This document shows, in pieces, positions 32,412-40,847 of a DNA stretch of 48,285 bases; position 1 is the first letter of the stretch; every line of letters starts with the position of its first letter. The notes under the pieces are model-generated. The model was not told the DNA's origin, searched no databases, and was given only the letters and a program-made list of their open reading frames with translations. This DNA is from Thermoproteota archaeon (lineage in GTDB: Archaea > Asgardarchaeota > Njordarchaeia > Njordarchaeales > Njordarchaeaceae): assembly GCA_021163045.1 (NCBI GenBank), contig JAGGXM010000065.1, positions 1 to 48,285 of the forward strand, read 5' to 3'. A program made the translations under genes and the position numbers.

Positions 32412-33232
32412 GGAGGAGAAATTCTAAAGAGCTCTAGTGCATTTTTAGCTGTTATGTTAATAACTTCGGTAATGTCAAGATTTTTTAACTCACTAATCTT
32501 TTTTGCCGACAAGAAAACATTCCATGGATAATTTAGAGTCTCTTTGTTTGGAGACATTACCGGTGAGTCTGTCTCTAATAGTATATTTTCTATGGGTATT
32601 GCTCGAACCAAATTCTGTTTCTGCTTACTAAAAATCACAGTTGGTGGTATACTGAAATAGAACCCAGCCTCGACGGCTTTCTTTGCGTATTTAGCATTTC
32701 CGCTAAAGCCGTGCATCAGAACATTTTCCGCCTGATTTTTAATCAATGTTTCAATAGCGTATTTCCCCGCGCTTCTGGAGTGCACAACTAGCGGTAATGA
32801 TAGGTCTTTAGCTAGTTTTATAAAGATTTCAAAAATCTCGAGCTGTCGTAAACGAACTTCTAATGCATTATTTGGAGGCTTGAAATCAAGTCCTACTTCT
32901 CCGATACCCACTATATTATCACGATTTCTCTTAATAAATTCTATTACTAATTGAATATCTTCATTCGATAGAGGATAATACCCAGTAACTACATATATAT
33001 TCTTTGGATAAAGGGATCTTAATTCAAAAGCAAGAGTTCTTTCAGAAGGGCTTAACGGAGTTGTAATCATTACTATATTTAATCCCACAGCTTTGTTTAT
33101 AACTTCGTACCTGATTTTATCTGGATATAACTCGGATTCTAGGTGGCAATGTGCGTCGACAATATAGTTATATCTTATACTATGTATTAGGTTTAAAAGG
33201 TCTTGATCTAATAGCTTTCTGCAGAAAGACAT
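32408..33232 (-). CDS. TatD-family metal-dependent hydrolase
   Basis: Amidohydrolase-fold TatD motifs: VDAHCHLE near residue 26, GIGEVGLDF, LVVHSRSA, LMHGFSGN and LLETDSPVM. The family acts as a 3'-5' exonuclease or DNase. Length is 274 residues. The ATG 33232 gives a 24-residue N-terminal part before the first metal motif, slightly longer than usual. Confidence 0.9.
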   Translation of the reverse strand: MSFCRKLLDQDLLNLIHSIRYNYIVDAHCHLESELYPDKIRYEVINKAVGLNIVMITTPLSPSERTLAFELRSLYPKNIYVVTGYYPLSNEDIQLVIEFIKRNRDNIVGIGEVGLDFKPPNNALEVRLRQLEIFEIFIKLAKDLSLPLVVHSRSAGKYAIETLIKNQAENVLMHGFSGNAKYAKKAVEAGFYFSIPPTVIFSKQKQNLVRAIPIENILLETDSPVMSPNKETLNYPWNVFLSAKKISELKNLDITEVINITAKNALELFRISPP

Positions 33233-33320
33233 AGTAATCAGCCAGATGCATTGATTTTTATTTTTTCTCGACCCGACATAAATTTAAATGTTAATCAAAA
33301 GACAATCATTTAAATTGGTT

Positions 33321-33378
33321 GCTGATGATGATACCTGGCAAAATGGAAACTCATGACATATCACAGTTACTCTGAAGC
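33321..33378 (+). ncRNA. Candidate C/D box sRNA
   Basis: The order is a terminal GCT/AGC stem, box C ATGATGA (33325-33331), a 12-base guide, D' TGGA (33344-33347), a 5-base spacer, C' ATGACA (33353-33358), a 13-base guide, and box D CTGA (33372-33375). The complement of the second guide (AGTAACTGTGATA) resembles the conserved AGUAACUAUGAC segment of domain IV of large-subunit rRNA: seven contiguous pairs, one mismatch, then three more. The 3' end overlaps the stop of the opposite gene. Internal boxes are degenerate, so certainty is moderate. Confidence 0.55.
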
Positions 33379-33825
33379 TCGTTTTTCTCTTATTACATTA
33401 ATAAGCTCTTTAAAATCATCCTTAGAAATTCTTGGAAACGAGGCAAATTTAAAAACTATGTGGATAATATCATCCCCCCAACCGGGGCTTACTTTACCAA
33501 GATAAGCACTTTGTTTATCTAGACGTGCGAAAAAAGACTGACTTTTTTCATCAAAGCGCTCATAGAACCACTCATCATATATAAAACCAGAAATATTTCG
33601 GATGATATGCTCGAAAATTCGTTGAGCATCTTCTCTATTTTCGATTTTTATTTCAAGCCTAATTATAGGATCCCCAAAATGCCCACGGAAAATCTCCCTA
33701 ATTTTAGAATATTTTATTAGTTTCTTTGGAAGTAAATTATAGATAGCATTTAAGACCTTATCTTCATCTTCTGTAGCATGTACATGAGCTGAAATTTTAA
33801 CATAATTGACTTTCTTAGAGATCAT
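33367..33825 (-). CDS. COG1325/DUF54 RNA-binding exosome-associated protein
   Basis: This 152-residue protein begins KISAHVHATEDEDKVLNAIYNLLP and has the GHFGDPIIRLEIKI block typical of COG1325, a family predicted to bind RNA and linked by gene order to the archaeal exosome. No exosome gene is near. The 3' end overlaps the candidate C/D sRNA on the other strand. Confidence 0.8.
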   Translation of the reverse strand: MISKKVNYVKISAHVHATEDEDKVLNAIYNLLPKKLIKYSKIREIFRGHFGDPIIRLEIKIENREDAQRIFEHIIRNISGFIYDEWFYERFDEKSQSFFARLDKQSAYLGKVSPGWGDDIIHIVFKFASFPRISKDDFKELINVIREKRASE

Positions 33826-33911
33826 TTTAACTACCTTACTAATATTCTAGCTCATTTAAATACCGTTAATCGGCTAGTATGTGAATTTATTCATTCAGGA
33901 AAATTTAGAAG

Positions 33912-34649
33912 TTAGAAATTAAAAATTAGCAATAATGCACCTACAGTACTGAATGCGAGAATTGTTGATGCAATCTTATTTATACCGTGGGCATAAGAAA
34001 ACCCCAACGAGAGAAGATATCCAAACCATAGAAGCATTCCTGTAAATATATAACTTGAAATGACAACAGGTGAGCTATTTAGAGCTACATCCAAGTAGTC
34101 GATTAGCGAGGTTCCTGTAAGGTTTGGAACGAAAAATAGAAGATTATTTGATATAAAGAAACCAAGGATTAGTGGCGTTAATGAATACCCCACGATAACG
34201 AGAGTTAAAGAAAAACTACCAATTCCGCCAATTAAGCGAATTATAGCATGCAACAGTAGAGAAAGTAAATACCATATAAATATAAACATCAAACTCGATG
34301 ATATAAACGCGATTAAAAAAATAGCTAGTCCTGACATAAGATCTAGTTGGATATTAGGAATGGCGGAAAGCAACACTATAAGAAATCTCAGAGCTAATAA
34401 TAGAGCACCAGCAATCACGATAAGGAAAGGCCCACTGTATTCCGGTGCTAGAATGATCTCCCTAAAAACAGAACTAGGCTTTATCGATACATATTCGATT
34501 CTTCTAATAATATCTCGAAAAGTTAATTCAGCACTGGCTTTCCTTCTTATCAATGGACGTAAGTCAAAACCACAATAGGGGCAAATTTTGTATCCAATAA
34601 GAACTTTAGATCCACAAGAAGGGCATTTAATATATTGCTCACTGGACAT
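33912..34649 (-). CDS. Zinc-ribbon plus Yip1-like membrane protein
   Basis: An N-terminal zinc ribbon (KCPSCGSKVLIGYKICPYCGFDL) is followed by a Yip1-type membrane domain: the entry motif KPSSVFREIILAPEYSGPFLIVI, then five hydrophobic segments up to the C-terminus (LLLIFNF). Eukaryotic Yip1 proteins bind Rab GTPases in vesicle traffic; in prokaryotes the role is unknown. A Rab-like GTPase is encoded 4 kb away, but no direct link is shown. Confidence 0.75.
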   Translation of the reverse strand: MSSEQYIKCPSCGSKVLIGYKICPYCGFDLRPLIRRKASAELTFRDIIRRIEYVSIKPSSVFREIILAPEYSGPFLIVIAGALLLALRFLIVLLSAIPNIQLDLMSGLAIFLIAFISSSLMFIFIWYLLSLLLHAIIRLIGGIGSFSLTLVIVGYSLTPLILGFFISNNLLFFVPNLTGTSLIDYLDVALNSSPVVISSYIFTGMLLWFGYLLSLGFSYAHGINKIASTILAFSTVGALLLIFNF

Positions 34650-34769
34650 GTTAAACTCCCCGTATGTTAAACTAGGATGTTACCCTCCAAGTATAAAACT
34701 ATTAATAGATGCTTACCTTTCTTAACATTAAAGATTTAACTCTTAAGAACTTTTAATGCGGGAGAAAGT

Positions 34770-35219
34770 ATGGCAAACAAAAAAAGGATTGTTGTTGGAG
34801 GAACTTTTGATATAATTCACTTAGGTCACATAAAATTTTTATGGGCAGCCAAGAGATTATCAAAAAACTCGGAGTTAATTGTTATTGTAGCAAGGGATTC
34901 TACAGTTCATAAGTTGAAAAATCGCCAGCCAATATTTAATGAGCAGGAAAGGCTAGAATTGGTACAAAATCTAAAGCCAGTTGATAGAGCAATACTGGGA
35001 AAAAAAATCAATGACGGAACTATATTCGATATCCTTCTTGAATTAAGGCCCGATATAGTTGCACTTGGATTTGATCAAGTGTTTAGCGAAGAAGAAATTT
35101 TAAAATGGTCGAGAAAGAAAGGATTGAATATCAAAGTCGTTAGATTACCCAAATTCGAGTTTAAAGGAATAAAGAGCTCATCCGAGGCTAGGGAAAAAAT
35201 ATCGATGATGAGTAGGTAA
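34770..35219 (+). CDS. ribL: FAD synthetase
   Basis: A nucleotidyltransferase of 149 residues with VVGGTFDIIHLGHIKFL (HxGH motif), ARDSTVHKLKNR, LGFDQV, and the C-terminal KSSSEAREKI (ISSTxIR equivalent). This is the archaeal RibL pattern, joining AMP to FMN. It complements RibK at 24869-25249. It is convergent with rps11. Confidence 0.9.
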   Translation: MANKKRIVVGGTFDIIHLGHIKFLWAAKRLSKNSELIVIVARDSTVHKLKNRQPIFNEQERLELVQNLKPVDRAILGKKINDGTIFDILLELRPDIVALGFDQVFSEEEILKWSRKKGLNIKVVRLPKFEFKGIKSSSEAREKISMMSR

Positions 35220-35227
35220 AAAAGATT

Positions 35228-35641
35228 CTATACTCTTCTTCCGCGACGTCCACCAGGTTTTCTTATACTGTCATGCGGTATTGGAGTTACATCTTCTATA
35301 GAAATGATTCTAAGACCTGCGCGTACTAACGCTTTTATTGCCGCACTAGCGGCACGATTATTCGGTTGAGGAGATCTGTTACCACCACGACCGCGAACTC
35401 TTACAACCACCTTTGAAATGCCAGCAGTTCGAGCCTCCTCCGCCGCCGCTTTTGCTGCAACCATTGCTGTCCAAGGCGTCGGTTTGTTTCTATCAACATC
35501 GGTGAACATGCCACCGCTTTTCCGAGAAATGGTATGAGAGCCTGTAACATCAGTTATATGAACGATCGTATTGTTTTTACTGGCATAGATATACACGATC
35601 CCTATTTTAAGAGGATCTTCTCTACTTTTACTAGAAGACAT
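35228..35641 (-). CDS. rps11: Ribosomal protein uS11
   Basis: 137 residues: [68 protein letters not shown] and the end [21 protein letters not shown], all typical. GGAGGAAT precedes the ATG. It is last in the uS13-uS4-uS11 operon; rpoD, which usually follows, is absent. Confidence 0.97.
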   Translation of the reverse strand: MSSSKSREDPLKIGIVYIYASKNNTIVHITDVTGSHTISRKSGGMFTDVDRNKPTPWTAMVAAKAAAEEARTAGISKVVVRVRGRGGNRSPQPNNRAASAAIKALVRAGLRIISIEDVTPIPHDSIRKPGGRRGRRV

Positions 35642-35644
35642 GAT

Positions 35645-36166
35645 TTATTCCTCCTTCTTAAGAGCCTCTTTAGCCTCCTTTTGAAGTCTAATATACGGAG
35701 ATCTCGGGTGAAAATCAATTTTTTCATTTATAGAGACGAGATATCCCGGTGATGTAATAATTCTACCATTAATGGTTATATGCCTGTGCGTAATCATCTG
35801 ACGTGCTTGATAAGGTGTACTTGCTAAACCGGATCTCCAGACAATAGTTTGAAGGCGTCTTTCCAGCAAATCTCGGACGGTTAAGCTAAGAATATCATCG
35901 AGGGTCGAATCAGGACTTAATAGTCCAAGTTTTGCGAGCCTATTTATTAGAGATCGTTCTTGTTTCCTTCTTTCCTCTGGAGCCTCAGCCAACAATTTTC
36001 TAGCTTGGCGTCTTATATGGGATAATTGAGTTTTTAATCGCCATAATTCTCTCTTATTTCTAAGACCGTATTCACCTACAAGCTCAAGCTCTTCTATAAG
36101 CCTCTCACGTTGCCAAGGATGAGATGGTGTTTTATATTTTTTTCTTTGTTTCTTAGGGTCACCCAT
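35645..36166 (-). CDS. rps4: Ribosomal protein uS4
   Basis: 173 residues: HPWQRERLIEELELVGEYGLRNKRELWR at the start and an S4 RNA-binding domain, ERRLQTIVWRSGLASTPYQARQMITHRHITINGRIITSPGYLV. It is three bases from uS11 and 13 bases from uS13. Confidence 0.97.
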   Translation of the reverse strand: MGDPKKQRKKYKTPSHPWQRERLIEELELVGEYGLRNKRELWRLKTQLSHIRRQARKLLAEAPEERRKQERSLINRLAKLGLLSPDSTLDDILSLTVRDLLERRLQTIVWRSGLASTPYQARQMITHRHITINGRIITSPGYLVSINEKIDFHPRSPYIRLQKEAKEALKKEE

Positions 36167-36179
36167 AAAAACTCACCAC

Positions 36180-36671
36180 TTACCTTCTTTTAGAGGCGAT
36201 AAGTCCTTTTCTACCAGTAGTTCTCGTTTTTTGTCCTCTTACTTTCAGACCAAGGGAATGTCTAACTCCTTTCCAACATTTCATACGAATCATAATTTCA
36301 ATATCTCTTCGGGTTCTTAAAATTAGGTCAGATCCTATATAATGTAGGTCCTTACCTGTATCTAAATCTCTCTGTCGATTCAGCATCCATGCAGGGATTC
36401 CATAAGAAACAGGATCAGATAGAATTTTCTCGATTTTTTCTATCTCTTCTTCATCAAGAAAGCCTACAAGTTTATCATTTGGAATATCTGCCCTCTTAAG
36501 AATAACGCGAGCTAAGTTATGGCCTACCCCTTTAATCCTCGATAGTGCAAAAAGTATTGGCTGATCGCCTCTGATATCTATACTAGCGATACGAACAAGA
36601 TCTCTATAATTAGGAGGCTTAGTAAATTCGTTGATAACCTCTTCGGGAATTTTTGATTTGGTCTTTGACAT
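36180..36671 (-). CDS. rps13: Ribosomal protein uS13
   Basis: 163 residues: LVRIASIDIRGDQPILFALSRIKGVGHNLARVIL, PAWMLNRQRDLDTGKDLHYIGSDL and the C-terminal CWKGVRHSLGLKVRGQKTRTTGRKG. It heads the uS13-uS4-uS11 operon and is divergent from the phosphorylase gene. Confidence 0.97.
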   Translation of the reverse strand: MSKTKSKIPEEVINEFTKPPNYRDLVRIASIDIRGDQPILFALSRIKGVGHNLARVILKRADIPNDKLVGFLDEEEIEKIEKILSDPVSYGIPAWMLNRQRDLDTGKDLHYIGSDLILRTRRDIEIMIRMKCWKGVRHSLGLKVRGQKTRTTGRKGLIASKRR

Positions 36672-36724
36672 ACTCTCTTGTCTCCATTCAATCGATATTC
36701 ATATTATTACGAGTGAGATTCTTA

Positions 36725-36735
36725 CTATATAAAAA
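36725..36735 (+). promoter_or_regulatory. TATA box of MTA phosphorylase gene
   Basis: CTATATAAAAA centred at 36730 puts the start point near 36756, four bases before the ATG at 36760. The mRNA would be almost leaderless; no GGTGA site is seen. Confidence 0.55.
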
Positions 36736-36759
36736 TGTTTTATTGTATGTATAGCAAGT

Positions 36760-37545
36760 ATGGTGAGGAACTTGGTTGCAAAAGAGATAGATATTGGAAT
36801 TATAGGAGGCTCTGGTTTTTACAATCTTATAAATATAGCTAATACGACCACATTAAGGGTTAAAACAGCATTTGGTTCTGTTGATGTAATAAAGGGAAAT
36901 CTTGGAGGAAAAAAAATTGGCTTTATTACGAGACATGGTCCAAAACACACAAAACCTCCTCACAAGGTTAATTATCATGCAAATGCTTTAGCACTATTCC
37001 TTCTTGGCGCTAAATATGTTATTGCTACAAACGCTGTTGGATCACTCAAGAAAGAATTTCCGCCAGGATCTATTATAATTGTTGATCAAATAATCGACTT
37101 TACAAAAAACAGAAAAACAACATTTTTTGATGGAGAATTTGGGCTAACAATGCCAGATGGTAGGGTGAAAAAAGGAGTCGTACATACGGATGTTACTGAG
37201 CCGTACTGTTCATATCTTCGTAAGAAAATTATTGAAAGCGCAGAAAAACTAAAATTAAGTGTATTTCCTAGAGGTACATATATTTGTACGGAGGGGCCTA
37301 GGTTTGAAACACCTGCAGAGATCAACTTTTTTAGAATGATTGGCGGGGATGTTGTGGGTATGACGACAGTTCCTGAAGCATTTTTATTCAAGGAATTAGA
37401 AATATGCTATGCATCAATAACAGTTGTAACAAACTATGCTGCTGGGATGCAACAAAGAGTAACTCACAAAGAGGTTATTGAGATATTCAATAAAAGAATT
37501 CCTGATATAGTTAATTTAATCACTGAAGTAATAAAGAACCTTTAA
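36760..37545 (+). CDS. 5'-Methylthioadenosine phosphorylase family enzyme
   Basis: A PNP/MTAP-fold protein of 261 residues: IGIIGGSGFYNL, the phosphate motif FITRHGPKHTKPPHKVNYHANALAL, TNAVGSL, GTYICTEGPRFETPAEI and the base-site GMTTVPEAFLFKELEICYASI. It matches MTAP or the inosine-type MTIP; the substrate (methylthioadenosine, methylthioinosine or purine nucleosides) is not certain. An OB-fold gene follows after 13 bases. Confidence 0.9.
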   Translation: MVRNLVAKEIDIGIIGGSGFYNLINIANTTTLRVKTAFGSVDVIKGNLGGKKIGFITRHGPKHTKPPHKVNYHANALALFLLGAKYVIATNAVGSLKKEFPPGSIIIVDQIIDFTKNRKTTFFDGEFGLTMPDGRVKKGVVHTDVTEPYCSYLRKKIIESAEKLKLSVFPRGTYICTEGPRFETPAEINFFRMIGGDVVGMTTVPEAFLFKELEICYASITVVTNYAAGMQQRVTHKEVIEIFNKRIPDIVNLITEVIKNL

Positions 37546-37558
37546 TCTTGGTGGTCTA

Positions 37559-37990
37559 ATGAACGTTGCACCTTATTTTTTTATTTGGGAGATTTTAAAT
37601 GCAAGGATTGATACGGTGTACGGCATAATATTCAGAGAAAAAACGAACAAAGAAGTTTTTATGGTAAAAGTAGTAGGTGTTGTCATTAATATGATAAAGT
37701 ATGACGAGAATAATTTTGTTGTACTTGAGGTTGACGATGGAACCGGAGTTATACCGATAAAAGTTATAGGCAATAAAGAAAAAATTGCTGATGAGATTAA
37801 TCGAATACAGGTTGGGGACTACGTCTTAATCATTGGTCGAGTCAAGATATGGAAGAAGGAAAGATACATTCTTCCAATTAAAATTTGTAAACTTGTATTT
37901 GAAGAAGCAATTTTTCAAAGGTTCCTAAGAGTTCTCGAATATGTATCAATTTCTGAGCAATATAGAGAAGCTGATTTTAGTAAAGTATGA
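37559..37990 (+). CDS. OB-fold nucleic-acid-binding protein, RPA2/Stn1-like
   Basis: Residues 32-112 show a single OB fold: FMVKVVGVVINMIKYDENNFVVLEVDDGTGVIPIKVIG, QVGDYVLIIGRVKIWKKERYILPIKICKLV. The VDDGTG turn and GDYVLIIGRV strand are those of tRNA-anticodon/RPA2-type OB folds. With 143 residues it could be an RPA accessory or telomere/Stn1-like subunit. The start ATG 37559 follows GGTGG. It is in an operon with the phosphorylase. Confidence 0.75.
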   Translation: MNVAPYFFIWEILNARIDTVYGIIFREKTNKEVFMVKVVGVVINMIKYDENNFVVLEVDDGTGVIPIKVIGNKEKIADEINRIQVGDYVLIIGRVKIWKKERYILPIKICKLVFEEAIFQRFLRVLEYVSISEQYREADFSKV

Positions 37991-38151
37991 TATGCTAAAA
38001 CAGATTTCTGTGATTAGGTGAAAGTAAATCTTTTGAAAATGTAGGATTTATTAAAATATCGAAGATTTTTATATATTTATATTCTGTAGTAAAAATAATT
38101 CGATTTATTCTTAATCCGAATACGAGATAACAATATAGGAGATGATACAAA

Positions 38152-38841
38152 TTGTCAGAAAAAGATGTTAACTTCGTAGAGGAATATAACTTTAAAATAG
38201 AAAACTGTGTCGGTTCGGCGAATCTGGGGGCTCCCCTGAATTTGCAAGAGTTGTATAAGCGTCTTCTAAAACTTCAAAGCGAACTGCAGGATGATTTCTC
38301 TAAAGGCCGAAAAACAGGGGATGACTTAATAGGAACCGGAGAAGATTGGCCATTTATTGTTAGACATCAACCAAGGGAATTTCCAGGATTAATATTAAAA
38401 TTAAGATTAAATGTTCGTGCCAGTTTACTTATATTTAGTTCTGGTAATTTAGTGATAACTGGAGCAAAAAGTAAGGAAGAGCTTGATAAAGTTGCAAAAA
38501 CAGTTGTAGATCTTTTAAATAAATGTGATTTTAAAATAGAGAAAATTCCGGAGATTCAATTACAAAATATTGTAGCTAGCGCAGATTTAGGAAAACCAAT
38601 AAACTTAGAGCTAGTAGCATCTCTTGCTGGGGAGTATGCTCATTACGAACCCGAGATATTTCCCGGTCTTATATTTAAAATGGTAAGACCAAAAGTAGTA
38701 TTATTGTTATTCAGATCAGGGAAAATTGTATGTACTGGTGCTAAATCCCGAGAAATGATAATCGAAGCTTTACGGAAAATCGACGAAATGCTAAGAGATT
38801 TTGATGCATACGTAGAAGGAGAAGGACTAGAGTACTTCTAA
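38152..38841 (+). CDS. tbp: TATA-box-binding protein with inserted segment in repeat 1
   Basis: Two TBP repeats are obvious. Repeat 2 (about 133-215) is normal: IQLQNIVASADLGKPINLELVASLAGEYAHYEPEIFPGLIFK...KIVCTGAKS. Repeat 1 (about 14-125) has the same marks but about 28 extra residues (about 41-70: LQSELQDDFSKGRKTGDDLIGTGEDWPF) between its first helix and the FPGLILKL strand. Archaeal TBPs are about 180-190 residues; this one is 229. It starts with TTG behind GGAGATGAT. A TATA-like run lies near 38068-38085. TFB is 2 kb away. Confidence 0.95.
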   Translation: MSEKDVNFVEEYNFKIENCVGSANLGAPLNLQELYKRLLKLQSELQDDFSKGRKTGDDLIGTGEDWPFIVRHQPREFPGLILKLRLNVRASLLIFSSGNLVITGAKSKEELDKVAKTVVDLLNKCDFKIEKIPEIQLQNIVASADLGKPINLELVASLAGEYAHYEPEIFPGLIFKMVRPKVVLLLFRSGKIVCTGAKSREMIIEALRKIDEMLRDFDAYVEGEGLEYF

Positions 38842-38859
38842 ATAAAGTAATTTATTAAA

Positions 38860-39474
38860 TTATTTTTGAGTTACTTTACGCAACCTAACCTTTGAATACT
38901 CTATTATAACCCTCGCAAGAAAGTCAAAGGCCTGCTCTATATTCTCACCTGTTTTAGCTGAAGTTTCAATATAGGGGATCTGAACACCAACATATTTGCT
39001 TGTAACTCGGGCATACTCAAAACCAACTCTCGAAGGAACAGCGGAATCGGCGAAAGCATCTCTTAGATCCACTTTATTTCCGACCAGAACGAATGGAAAT
39101 ACACCACCACTATGCTTCCAGAATTCATTTATCCACTTTGGAACATTATAGTATGTTTCTGGTCTAGTAATATCAAATACTACCAAAGAAGCTTTTGCGC
39201 CTCTGTAGTATAATGGGCGAACTTGATCAAAAGTTGGTTGGCCTGCAAGATCCCATATTAACCACTCAATCTGGATATCTCCAAGTTCATCATCATGATA
39301 TATGTTTTTCTTTACGTAAAATTCTGCCCCAATAGTCTTCTTGTATTCACCTCTAAAGGCCTCTCCCAGATAACGCCTAGCAATTGACGTCTTTCCAACG
39401 CCGCCATCGCCAACAAGGACAATTTTCACACGAATTTTTCTTAGATTTCTATCTGAGATGTTTTCTTGTGCCAT
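38860..39474 (-). CDS. Rab/Ras-like small GTPase
   Basis: All five G motifs: GDGGVGKTS (22-30), switch I Thr47 in KKTIGAEF, WDLAGQP (74-80), NKVD (133-136) and ETSAKTG (170-176). VRPLYYRGAKASLVVFDIT after switch II is the Rab-type stretch. There is no C-terminal cysteine, so no prenylation. Such GTPases are numerous in Asgard archaea. A TATA-like CATATAAG near 39504-39512 suggests a very short leader. The next gene upstream on the same strand encodes a cytoplasmic FG-GAP propeller. Confidence 0.95.
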   Translation of the reverse strand: MAQENISDRNLRKIRVKIVLVGDGGVGKTSIARRYLGEAFRGEYKKTIGAEFYVKKNIYHDDELGDIQIEWLIWDLAGQPTFDQVRPLYYRGAKASLVVFDITRPETYYNVPKWINEFWKHSGGVFPFVLVGNKVDLRDAFADSAVPSRVGFEYARVTSKYVGVQIPYIETSAKTGENIEQAFDFLARVIIEYSKVRLRKVTQK

Positions 39475-39588
39475 TTAAATCCCCGATTTCCGCCCGTTTT
39501 TTACTTATATGTATTAAATATCCAAAAAAGTTGGAACATCAAATAACATTATACATTTATTTTTTAAGATATTGTAATTTATTTAAAC

Positions 39589-40692
39589 TTACGTTAAGCC
39601 TATTGCCAGTATACCGCTTACAGTTTTTGCTAGAATCTCATCTTTGCCATCCGCATTTATATCCTCAGTGATAATTCTAATGATTGTTTCATTAACCTTT
39701 AGCTCATAAAGCTCCACATTTATGGGATCTAAAGCATAAATATGTGGCCCAAAGTCTGTAAAAATGATCTCAGGCCTCTTATCACCATCGATATCTCCAA
39801 GCTTTGGACGGGATATTTCTCCTTTAAGCTCTTTCATGAAAATTATCCCTCCTCTTTTAGTAGCTATGAATATAACCGATTTACCTTTTCTTGTTCCACT
39901 TATGATGATTTCATTTTCTCCATTTCCATCGATATCTCCTATAGCAAGCGATTTAAGTACCGCTTGCGTCTTAAGAATTCTCTTAAAATTGCCTTCTCTA
40001 AAGTTATATTGAAGAATCTCCCCGATATCTGTAGCAACAAGTAGTTTTTTTCTTTCTTCTCCCTCGAGATCGCACATTGTAGCATATATTATTGAATCCC
40101 TGATGGAAAAATCTCTTAGAACTTTATATTTATTTGGAAGTTCATTTTCATCATAACTGAAAATAGAAAGCCTCTTTTGCGCATAGACTGCCACAATGTC
40201 ATCTTGGCCATCACCATTAGTGTCGATAAGAGAAACATTGATAATTGGGTGCGCAAGAGGAATTCTTAATACGTATGATTCATTTTTAAGGAACTCTACA
40301 GTGCCCATGGCGGTAATTGCACCAATTTCACGGAGATTATCACCATTAATGTCTCCTTCAATTAGCATTAGTGGTATACTTGAAAGTTCGACGCTCCAAA
40401 TAAGTTCCAGATCAGAAGAAACCTTAGAGATTTTATTTGGTTCGTGTGCAATATAGATTTCCTTCCTTCCATTAACAGGGTTACGTCTAATTTTAATATC
40501 CATTGATTTTCTCTCTAGAAGCTTATTTTTTTTAAGAATAGTTCCTGTGTTATCTAGGAGAAAAACATCACCTAGCCCATTGTCGAAAATAACTTCGATC
40601 ATATCGTCGTCATTAACGTCAGAAGCACCTATGCCAAAGGATGCCGGCCCTAGGCCTGAGCGTTCCCATAGTAACGTTAGTTTGGATTTCAA
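39589..40692 (-). CDS. Cytoplasmic FG-GAP/VCBS beta-propeller protein
   Basis: Six or seven blades with calcium-loop-like repeats are visible: DVNDDDMIEVIF, DINGDNLREIGAI, DTNGDGQDDIVAVY, DIDGNGENEIIISG, DIDGDKRPEIIFTD and DINADGKDEILAKT. No signal peptide or membrane segment exists, so the 367-residue propeller is cytoplasmic, unlike most integrin-type FG-GAP proteins. It lies upstream of the Rab-like GTPase gene on the same strand with a 114-base gap. Eukaryotic ITFG2 and Kaptin, which work around Rag GTPases, are similarly built; a shared role is speculation. Confidence 0.8.
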   Translation of the reverse strand: MKSKLTLLWERSGLGPASFGIGASDVNDDDMIEVIFDNGLGDVFLLDNTGTILKKNKLLERKSMDIKIRRNPVNGRKEIYIAHEPNKISKVSSDLELIWSVELSSIPLMLIEGDINGDNLREIGAITAMGTVEFLKNESYVLRIPLAHPIINVSLIDTNGDGQDDIVAVYAQKRLSIFSYDENELPNKYKVLRDFSIRDSIIYATMCDLEGEERKKLLVATDIGEILQYNFREGNFKRILKTQAVLKSLAIGDIDGNGENEIIISGTRKGKSVIFIATKRGGIIFMKELKGEISRPKLGDIDGDKRPEIIFTDFGPHIYALDPINVELYELKVNETIIRIITEDINADGKDEILAKTVSGILAIGLT

Positions 40693-40847
40693 CTAATATG
40701 CACCTCAACTAAGTCGATGATTCATAACTAATTCCTACAGAATATTCATATATTTTGTATGATATTAATTTAATTTATAATAACATGCCAAATCAAATAA
40801 ATCTAGGTAAAATTTTTTAGTTTTCTTAACCTATTTGAGGGGTTTTT

